From: Actinomycetota bacterium
Lineage (GTDB): Bacteria > Actinomycetota > Actinomycetes > S36-B12 > UBA5976
Direction of reading: 5' to 3'
NCBI GenBank assembly: GCA_017853815.1
Contig: JAFMIT010000048.1
Span: forward strand, 1 to 11,365
Length of the DNA: 11,365 bases
The notes under the pieces were generated by a model. It searched no databases, was not told the origin of the DNA, and saw only the letters and a list, made by a program, of their open reading frames with translations. The position numbers were made by a program, and so were the translations under genes. Shown here piece by piece: positions 5,604 to 11,365 of this stretch; the first letter of the stretch is position 1, and every line of letters starts with the position of its first letter.

Positions 5604-6815
5604 ATGCGAGCGTATGCAGAGTTGATGCGGCTTCCCGGTGCTTGGCGCCTGGTGCTGAGCTCGTTGCCACCTCGAATCGCTTATGGCATGTCGGGTCTTG
5701 CCATCTTCTTCCACACGCAACAGATCACTGACTCTCTAGCGATGGCTGGTTATGCCGTCGGCACATACGCTTTTATTTCGTCACTTACTGCCGCTCCACG
5801 TGGCCACATCATCGACAAATTCGGCATGACTAAACCGCTTGCCATCTTGATTCCTTGCTACGCACTGTCCGCGGCACTCATGGGTCTCATCGCTGACAAA
5901 GCCAGCCTCATCATCGCGTGCTCTGCACTCATGGGACTGAGCGCTCCGCCGATCAATATGACTGTCCGTCCCCTCTGGAAAGACGTCGCAGGCGAAGCAA
6001 TGAGTCGCACGGCGTACGCCCTCGATTCCTCGATTCTGAACTCCACGGGACTCGTCGGACCCGTGGTCGCGACGTGGGTTTCACTGCATTTCAGCGGGCC
6101 AGCAGCGATGTACATGGTGTCTGGTTTCATGTTCACGGGTGGCATGGCAATGCTCACCTCACCCATGTCTCGGGCGTGGAAGCCAGAAGCCAAAGTTCCA
6201 GGAGAAAAAGGTCTCTTACGCTCCCCCGCGATGCGGATTCTTGCCCTCGAAGGCACGCTCATCGGTTTCGGCTGGGGTTTTTTTGATGTCACGATTCCCA
6301 GCGCCGCGACCCTGGCTGGTCAGCCAGGTTGGGCTGCACCAGCGATGGCAGCCATCGCTCTCGGAGGGCTCGTAGGCGGCCTTATTGCTGGATCTCGGTT
6401 CAAACACACCGAGCCCGGTCGCGGCCTGATCATCGGCCAGACAATCTTTGCGCTCCTCGCGCTGCCACTTTTCTTGGTACCACCTGGATTAGCCACTGTT
6501 GTGTTGGTCTTTATCGTCGGTCTTCCCGCCGGCGTTTCCCAGATTTTCTACATCGAAGTTGTCGACACAGTTCGCCCTCGTGGCACGGCCGTATCCGCTC
6601 TCGGCACCTTGTGGTTCATCGAAGGCTCAGCAGCGGCCGCTGGCAACGCGTTGGCCGGTGTTTTCGCAGAGAACTACGGCACCATGATTGGATGCATTCT
6701 GGTGTCCGTGATGTTTGTGATTTCGGTGACCGTGCTGCGATTCGGAATCACGCGTGTGATGAAGCCTGAGCTTGATGCCGCTCACATTGTCCGCACGCAA
6801 GCGATCGCCCAATAA
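5604..6815 (+). CDS. MFS transporter, actinobacterial 12-helix permease
   Basis: A 403-aa inner-membrane carrier of the major facilitator superfamily, probably a proton-linked exporter; the substrate is unknown. The N-terminus MRAYAELMRLPGAWRL is of the 'YxELxRxPG' type seen in a group of actinobacterial MFS proteins, followed by a first helix at about 17-36. A degenerate motif A is visible as RGHIIDKFGMTKP (66-78). A central polar loop (186-205) divides two six-helix halves, and the C-terminal half has glycine-rich helices (LIGFGWGFF, 219-227; IALGGLVGGLIAG, 251-263) and an E/D-bearing FYIEVVDTVRPRG (315-327). The reading frame is open back to 5403, but those earlier residues overlap the previous gene and read through a terminator hairpin. 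I therefore chose ATG 5604, which has TATTCT 8 nt upstream; ATG 5625 is less likely because it loses the family N-terminus. It is convergent with htpX, 22 nt between stops. Confidence 0.88.
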   Translation: MRAYAELMRLPGAWRLVLSSLPPRIAYGMSGLAIFFHTQQITDSLAMAGYAVGTYAFISSLTAAPRGHIIDKFGMTKPLAILIPCYALSAALMGLIADKASLIIACSALMGLSAPPINMTVRPLWKDVAGEAMSRTAYALDSSILNSTGLVGPVVATWVSLHFSGPAAMYMVSGFMFTGGMAMLTSPMSRAWKPEAKVPGEKGLLRSPAMRILALEGTLIGFGWGFFDVTIPSAATLAGQPGWAAPAMAAIALGGLVGGLIAGSRFKHTEPGRGLIIGQTIFALLALPLFLVPPGLATVVLVFIVGLPAGVSQIFYIEVVDTVRPRGTAVSALGTLWFIEGSAAAAGNALAGVFAENYGTMIGCILVSVMFVISVTVLRFGITRVMKPELDAAHIVRTQAIAQ

Positions 6816-6837
6816 CCACACTTCGAATCGTGTTGCG

Positions 6838-7752
6838 TTAGTTGTCGAAAGTGCCGTTCTCCATGGCGCGTAAAGCTTCGATTCGCTCACTCAGCGGTGG
6901 ATGCGTGGAGAACAATTTGCTCGACATCGAATTGTCGAGTGGCGATTCGATCCAAACGTGAGCGACTGAGGTTGAACGCTGCTGCACGACAGTGCTATCC
7001 ATCGCAAGAGTTTCGAGAGCCCGACGCAAACCGGCGGGATTTCGGGTGAACTGAACGCCTGTGGCATCTGCAAGAGATTCACGGCTTCGAGAGACCGCAG
7101 AGCGCAACAGCATCGCAGCAAGTGGCGCCAAGATCAGAATGAGCAAAGACGCAATGAGCAGCAGCGGATTCGATCCACCTTCGCGATTGTCACGCCTACC
7201 GCCACCGAACCACATCATGCGCATCAGCAGATCAGACAACAATGCAATGGCGCCCGCCGTCGTCGCGGCGACCGCTGAGACGAGGGTGTCACGGTTGGCC
7301 ACATGCGCCATTTCGTGCGCCGCCACGCCTTGAAGCTGTTCGCGATCCATCACTCGGAGGATGCCAGTTGTGAAAGCAATCACCGCGTGCTCCGGATCGC
7401 GGCCAGTAGCAAACGCGTTCGGCGCATCGTCTTCGACAATCGCAACTTTCGGCATCGGCATGCCCGAGGCAATCACAATCTCGTGGACGAGGTTGTACAA
7501 CTGCGGTGCATCGTTCTCGTCGATAACACGAGCGCCCGTCATCGCCAGGACCAACTTGTCACTGGAGTAATACGAACCCCAGGTGCCGACGAGTGCGATA
7601 CCCACGGCAATGGGAACAATGCCAACCGAGGTGTAGCCGGCGTACACGCCAGCAGCCCAGATTACGAAGGCCATGAGTGAGGTCATCATCGCAAGCAACA
7701 GAATCGTCTTGCGACGATTGTGCGCCTGCATGGCGCGGAAAGAAACGTCCAT
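6838..7752 (-). CDS. htpX: HtpX-type membrane zinc metalloprotease (M48B)
   Basis: An inner-membrane zinc endopeptidase that cleaves misfolded or surplus membrane proteins, part of envelope quality control (role known from E. coli HtpX). Seen in 304 aa: N-terminal helices at about 17-37 and 43-60; the zinc motif HEMAH (146-150; ligands H146 and H150, catalytic E147) followed by VANRD; two further helices at about 157-177 and 197-218; the third ligand region SRSRESLADATG (221-232, E225 as likely ligand); and the C-terminal STHPPLSERIEAL block (282-294) typical of M48 proteases. The length is usual. The third-ligand block reads ESLAD where many relatives have EYxAD. The ATG at 7752 is 10 nt after the lemA stop with no Shine-Dalgarno site; it is co-transcribed with and probably translationally linked to lemA. 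An internal ATG at 7731 (residue 8) is an alternative start. Confidence 0.95.
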   Translation of the reverse strand: MDVSFRAMQAHNRRKTILLLAMMTSLMAFVIWAAGVYAGYTSVGIVPIAVGIALVGTWGSYYSSDKLVLAMTGARVIDENDAPQLYNLVHEIVIASGMPMPKVAIVEDDAPNAFATGRDPEHAVIAFTTGILRVMDREQLQGVAAHEMAHVANRDTLVSAVAATTAGAIALLSDLLMRMMWFGGGRRDNREGGSNPLLLIASLLILILAPLAAMLLRSAVSRSRESLADATGVQFTRNPAGLRRALETLAMDSTVVQQRSTSVAHVWIESPLDNSMSSKLFSTHPPLSERIEALRAMENGTFDN

Positions 7753-7762
7753 AGGTCAGGGT

Positions 7763-8314
7763 TTAGAACTGAACCTTTGGTGCATTGCGAGCAGCTGGAT
7801 CATCGATCTCGTAGAAGTCGCGGGTCGACACCTTTGCTAGGCCAGTGAAGAAACTTCCTGGGATGGTCTGCACTTTGGTGTTGAGCCCTCGCACACTGTC
7901 GTTGTAGTACTGACGAGCGAAAGCAACTTTGTTTTCAGTCGCCGCAAGTTCTTCTTGGAGTGCCAAGAAGTTCGCTGATGCCTTGAGGTCTGGGTAGGCC
8001 TCACTGACTGCGAGCAATCCGCGAAGCGCTTGGGTCAACATGCCGTCTGCCGCAGCCACTTCGTTGACACCCTGGGCAGCAGTGGACGCTGCACGAGCCT
8101 GAACAACCTTCTCAAGAGCCTCGCGTTCGTGCGATGCATAACCTTTGACAGTCTCAACAAGATTCGGAATCAAGTCCGATCGGCGACGAAGTTGAACTTC
8201 GATCTGAGCGAAGGCTTCAGACACCACGTTGTTGAGGCGAATGAGTCCGTTGTACTGAGAGACCACAAAGATGGCCAAAACAGCGATGACAACAAGTGCA
8301 ATAACGAGTTCCAT
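7763..8314 (-). CDS. lemA: LemA family protein
   Basis: A 183-aa membrane-anchored coiled-helix protein of the LemA family. The biochemical role is unsettled; in several bacteria lemA lies beside htpX, as here. Seen: one N-terminal helix (2-19) as anchor with a short outside N-terminus; then NGLIRLNNVVSEAFAQIEVQLRRRSDLIPNLVETVKGYASHE (22-63), the family's most conserved block, including the RRxDLIPNLVxxVKGYAxHE core; AYPDLKAS (106-113), then the ELAATENKVAFARQYYND block (127-144) and a C-terminal PGSFFTGLAK segment. The length is typical. The ATG at 8314 has TACATT exactly 6 nt upstream. GAGGG also lies directly before the ATG but too close to be a good ribosome site. The gene is first in the lemA-htpX unit and is separated from glnE by a strong terminator. 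Confidence 0.95.
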   Translation of the reverse strand: MELVIALVVIAVLAIFVVSQYNGLIRLNNVVSEAFAQIEVQLRRRSDLIPNLVETVKGYASHEREALEKVVQARAASTAAQGVNEVAAADGMLTQALRGLLAVSEAYPDLKASANFLALQEELAATENKVAFARQYYNDSVRGLNTKVQTIPGSFFTGLAKVSTRDFYEIDDPAARNAPKVQF

Positions 8315-8320
8315 GCCCTC

Positions 8321-8326
8321 AATGTA
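8321..8326 (-). promoter_or_regulatory. Candidate -10 box of the lemA-htpX unit (leaderless)
   Basis: TACATT on the minus strand is followed by 6 nt (GAGGGC) and the ATG at 8314. The start of transcription would fall on the start codon. It lies downstream of the glnE terminator, consistent with an independent promoter. Confidence 0.5.
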
Positions 8327-8378
8327 GCCCCAGTTTCGCTGGGACGCGCAGACAGTGTGGAAAAGCCCAAATCAGGAC

Positions 8379-8421
8379 AAAAGCTCGTGGGTGCGAACCC
8401 GAACCCGTTCGCACCCACGAG
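8379..8421 (-). terminator. Strong intrinsic terminator of glnE
   Basis: Arms CTCGTGGGTGCGAAC (8384-8398) and its exact reverse complement (8407-8421) give a perfect 15-bp stem with an 8-nt loop. On the minus strand it is followed by CTTTT (8383-8379), the T-run of an intrinsic terminator. It lies 78 nt beyond the glnE stop and 52 nt before the lemA -10 box. It has no T-run on the plus strand, so it serves the minus strand only. Confidence 0.9.
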
Positions 8422-8426
8422 AGTGT

Positions 8427-8475
8427 AGGAGCCGTGCTCCTGGTGGAATTCTGCCGAGCAGGGGCCCCTGAGCAC
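8427..8475. repeat. Cluster of small inverted repeats in the glnE 3' untranslated region
   Basis: Between the glnE stop and its terminator lie AGGAGC-CGT-GCTCCT (8427-8441), the 12-bp perfect palindrome CAGGGGCCCCTG (8459-8470), and GTGCTC (8434-8439) matching GAGCAC (8470-8475). These give competing hairpins in the RNA. They may protect the 3' end or hold a regulatory structure; no known RNA family was recognised. Confidence 0.4.
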
Positions 8476-8499
8476 CTCTGCCAAAAGTCCCGATTTTCG

Positions 8500-11365
8500 C
8501 TAACTGCTGGCTGGGTCTATGCCGTAGACGTACTTCTCCATGACCACCCGAGCCCTGCGTGAAACCCGGCGATACACGTCAGCGAGCTCAGCACCCGACT
8601 GCAAGGAAAGAACGAAGGCGAGCTGGCGAAGCTCCATGAACTGCGACGGAATCGAATCGCTGCCCTTGCCCTGCGTGAGCATGATGCCGTTGCGGATCGA
8701 TGCAGCGGTCAGCCACGCTTCGCGCAAAATGACCGACTCTGAGGGCGAAATCAGTTTGAGCGACACGAGCTGTTCCAATGCGGAGAGGGTTGAAGTCGTG
8801 CGAAGCGACGGCTCTGCACCCGCGTGCTCGAGCTGCATCATCTGCACTACCCACTCAACATCCGCGATACCACCTGGGCCAAGCTTCACGTGAGAGCGAG
8901 GATCCGCGCCGCGCGGCAATCTCTCAGATTCAACTCGTGCCTTGATACGTCTGATTTCGCGGACGTCGTCTCCACTCAAGCCATTAGCTGGATAACGGAG
9001 CTCGTCAACGATCGCCAGAAACTCCGCACCAAGGTCAGCATCGCCAGCGACGTGGCGAGCCCGCAGCAGAGCCTGACTCTCCCACGTAAGCGACCAACGC
9101 TCGTAGTAGGCGCGATACGAACTCAGTGTTCTCGCGACCGCACCTTGTCGCCCCTCGGGCCGAAGATCGAGATCGAGCGGGAATGGTGGATCTTGGGCAG
9201 GTCGAGTCAACAAATCTTGTAAGCGAGCGACGACGCTCAACGCATCCGCGCCAGCGCGTTCATGATTGTTGAGTGGCTCATAAACAAAGCAGGCGTCTGC
9301 ATCGCTCGCATAGTTGAGCTCGCGACCACCGAGTCGACCAAGGCCTATCAGTGAGATTCGAAGCGTCGGCGGCTCGCCATGCCAATGCCGCGACACCACT
9401 GCCTCGAGAGCGGTATTCAAGACCGCATCAGCTAGATCGCTTAAGGCATCAGAGACCTGAGTCACCGAGATGAGTCCCAACAAGTCAGCAGACGCGATCC
9501 GAAAAAGTTCCCGCTGCCTGATGCTCCGAATTGCAGCAACTGCTTCCTCAACCGATTCTTGGCGCTGCGCCACCGAATTCATTTCGGACACCAGTGTCTC
9601 TACGGGCGATGGCACCAGTCGGTCATCCGAACTCAAGAGGTTCACTGCCTCCGGTGCACGCATCAGCAAATCACTCGCATAGCGGCTCACGCTAAGAATC
9701 ACTGCCAGCCGCTGCGCTACAACAGATTCATCGCGCAAGAGTCGTAGGTACCACGGGGTGGCACCGAGCGCTTCACTGACTTTGCGAAAAGCCAGCAGAC
9801 CCGCGTCAGGATTCGGAGTCTGCGCCATCCATGACAGCATCACGGGCAACAACGTTCGCTGGATCGCGGCACGCCGGCTGACACCAGAAGAGAGTGCGGA
9901 AAGATGTCGAAGCGCATTTTCCGGATCAACAAATCCCAGTGCCTTCAGCCGGTCACTGGCCGCGTCCATCGTCAATCGGGCATCGCTTGCATCAAGTCGC
10001 ACGACCGCCTGCAGCAGCGGACGGTAGAACAACTTTTCGTGCAAGCGTCGGGCATCAAGTTTGTGGCGGTTAAGTGTTGTCACGAGTGTGGCGGCAGGGT
10101 CGTTTTTCATGCCCATTGAGCGACCGAGGCGTCGAAGTTCATCATCACCTTCTGGCACCAGATGTGTCCGACGCATTCGAAACATTTGGATTCGATGTTC
10201 CAGCGTGCGCTCGAATCGATATGCGGCTTCGAGCGACGCGGCGTCATCACGACCGACGTATCCCCATGTCACAAGCGACTGCAAAGCTTCGAGAGTGTTG
10301 GAACTTCTCAGCATCACATCGGAACGACCATGTACTAATTGCAAAAGTTGAACTGCGAACTCCACGTCTCGCAGCCCGCCAACACCGAGTTTCAATTCGC
10401 GCTCTTGTTCGCGCGTCGGAATGTTTTCGACAACTCGCTTTCGCATCGCCTGAACATCGGTGACAAAGTTCGGCCGCTCAGCTGCTTGCCACACAAACGG
10501 CAAAATCGCATCCACATACGCCTTGCCTAAACGCGAGTCGCCAGCCATGTGGCGGGCTTTCAACAATGCCTGGAACTCCCAGGTCTCGGCCCATCGTTGG
10601 TAGTACGCGATATGGCCTTCCAACGTGCGCACGAGCGCACCAGCTTTACCTTCTGGCCGTAGCGCAGGATCGACCTGCCAAATCATCCCTTCGGCCGTGG
10701 GCTGCTCACAGACCTGCATCAAACGACTAGCCAGACGAGTCGCTTCTTCGATGGCACCATCGACGGCCTCATCGACTGGTTCCGCAACAAAAATAACGTC
10801 GACATCGCTGACGTAATTAAGTTCACGGCCGCCACATTTACCCATCGCGATGACCGAGAAGATGCTGCGCGGAACACCAGGATTAACACTTCTCCACGCA
10901 ATCGCCGTGGCAGCTTCGACCACTGCGTCAGCTACATAACTCAGCTGCTGCGCTACTTCTTCGAGCGGACTGATGCCAGACAGATCTCTCGCAGCAATGC
11001 AGATGACTTCACGTTTGTACGCAACACGCAAGGCATCAAGCGCGCCCTCATCGTCACTATTCGCCACCCATCGACCGTGATGCCACGTCGCGGAGACTGA
11101 TTCAAGTAGTCGCGCAACGAGAGCGTCGCGAGTCATCGGCTGGGTCCATGCGCCGCCATCCACCAGTGCCAGCATCTCGCGTGGATGCTTGGTCAGGAAT
11201 TGCGAAAACGCTTCAGAGGCACCCACCGTCACCAACCAGCGCAGCCGCAGTCCCGCATCTTCGAGCCAGAGAGAGGTGAGGCGAGGATCTGACTGAGCCC
11301 ACCAATCGAGAGTGGTGTTGAGGGCCAAATCAGGATCGGCTGCCAACGCAAGTTCATCGAGAAAA
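8500..11365 (-). CDS. glnE: Glutamine synthetase adenylyltransferase/adenylyl-removing enzyme GlnE, N-terminus cut
   Basis: A bifunctional cytoplasmic enzyme that transfers AMP from ATP to a tyrosine of glutamine synthetase to switch it off, and removes the AMP by phosphorolysis to switch it on, under PII and glutamine control. The frame is open to the right edge; 954 residues are visible against about 950-1000 in relatives, so only a short N-terminal piece is missing. Numbering from the TTG at 11346 (which I do not take as the start): adenylyl-removing domain with GKCGGRELNYVSDVDVIF (169-186; metal ligands D181, D183), ALRPEGKAG (228-236) and LGVGGLRDVEF (320-330); central helical linker; adenylyltransferase domain with GRLGGRELNYASDADACF (670-687; D682, D684), LDLRPEGRQG (726-735) and KLGPGGIADVEW (821-832). 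Both active sites look intact. The stop is TAG, followed by structured RNA and a strong terminator. Identity is very secure. Confidence 0.97.
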   Translation of the reverse strand, partial: FLDELALAADPDLALNTTLDWWAQSDPRLTSLWLEDAGLRLRWLVTVGASEAFSQFLTKHPREMLALVDGGAWTQPMTRDALVARLLESVSATWHHGRWVANSDDEGALDALRVAYKREVICIAARDLSGISPLEEVAQQLSYVADAVVEAATAIAWRSVNPGVPRSIFSVIAMGKCGGRELNYVSDVDVIFVAEPVDEAVDGAIEEATRLASRLMQVCEQPTAEGMIWQVDPALRPEGKAGALVRTLEGHIAYYQRWAETWEFQALLKARHMAGDSRLGKAYVDAILPFVWQAAERPNFVTDVQAMRKRVVENIPTREQERELKLGVGGLRDVEFAVQLLQLVHGRSDVMLRSSNTLEALQSLVTWGYVGRDDAASLEAAYRFERTLEHRIQMFRMRRTHLVPEGDDELRRLGRSMGMKNDPAATLVTTLNRHKLDARRLHEKLFYRPLLQAVVRLDASDARLTMDAASDRLKALGFVDPENALRHLSALSSGVSRRAAIQRTLLPVMLSWMAQTPNPDAGLLAFRKVSEALGATPWYLRLLRDESVVAQRLAVILSVSRYASDLLMRAPEAVNLLSSDDRLVPSPVETLVSEMNSVAQRQESVEEAVAAIRSIRQRELFRIASADLLGLISVTQVSDALSDLADAVLNTALEAVVSRHWHGEPPTLRISLIGLGRLGGRELNYASDADACFVYEPLNNHERAGADALSVVARLQDLLTRPAQDPPFPLDLDLRPEGRQGAVARTLSSYRAYYERWSLTWESQALLRARHVAGDADLGAEFLAIVDELRYPANGLSGDDVREIRRIKARVESERLPRGADPRSHVKLGPGGIADVEWVVQMMQLEHAGAEPSLRTTSTLSALEQLVSLKLISPSESVILREAWLTAASIRNGIMLTQGKGSDSIPSQFMELRQLAFVLSLQSGAELADVYRRVSRRARVVMEKYVYGIDPASS

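Noticed and set aside
8500..11346. TTG at 11346 as the true start of GlnE
   Set aside because: The frame stays open upstream to the window edge with GlnE-like residues, and relatives have a longer N-terminus, so the gene is cut by the edge.
1..11365. CRISPR arrays, tRNAs, rRNAs, insertion sequences, phage or defence genes
   Set aside because: No regular repeats, no tRNA-like cloverleaf, no transposase and no defence-type domain were seen on reading both strands.

Overview
The window looks like a chromosomal segment of an Actinomycetota (actinobacterial) genome with a moderate GC content (mid-50s by eye, not counted). The evidence is a long two-domain GlnE, a 191-aa two-helix membrane protein of the actinobacterial family usually mislabelled 'LigA', and many start codons that have no Shine-Dalgarno site but sit 6-8 nt behind a TAnnnT -10 box, as expected for leaderless transcripts. 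I cannot place it to order; a lineage with smaller, lower-GC genomes than Streptomyces or Mycobacterium (for example aquatic actinobacteria or Acidimicrobiia) is an inference. No mobile element, phage gene, CRISPR array, tRNA or rRNA was seen.

Layout. (1) 1-939, minus: 5' part of a DHA2-family (EmrB/QacA-type) multidrug exporter, cut by the left edge. (2) 940-1089: divergent control region with a 26-bp near-perfect palindrome of TetR-operator type. (3) 1090-3792, plus: a long-form nitronate monooxygenase/NPD-like flavoenzyme with a C-terminal cysteine cluster, then a VTT/DedA-like small membrane protein overlapping a LysE/RhtB exporter by 8 nt. (4) 3821-4842, minus: a Cof-type HAD-IIB phosphatase followed by a 44-aa hydrophilic ORF with a good ribosome binding site. 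(5) 4958-6815, plus: the 'LigA'-type membrane protein, a strong intrinsic terminator, then a separately promoted MFS permease. (6) 6838-8314, minus: lemA followed by the M48 metalloprotease gene htpX. (7) 8315-8499: lemA promoter and a very strong glnE terminator in a palindrome-rich stretch. (8) 8500-11365, minus: glnE, the bifunctional glutamine synthetase adenylyltransferase/adenylyl-removing enzyme, lacking its N-terminus at the right edge.

How the parts work together. The genes do not form one pathway. There are small functional units: an exporter and a flavoenzyme that probably share an operator (possible detoxification or lipid-linked regulon), an overlapping pair of membrane proteins, a membrane quality-control pair (LemA and HtpX), and nitrogen control (GlnE). 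All gaps between genes are under 300 bases. I found no convincing new multi-gene system. The best leads are the TetR-type operator without its regulator, the repeated leaderless promoter layout, the cysteine cluster in the flavoenzyme, and the 44-aa ORF.
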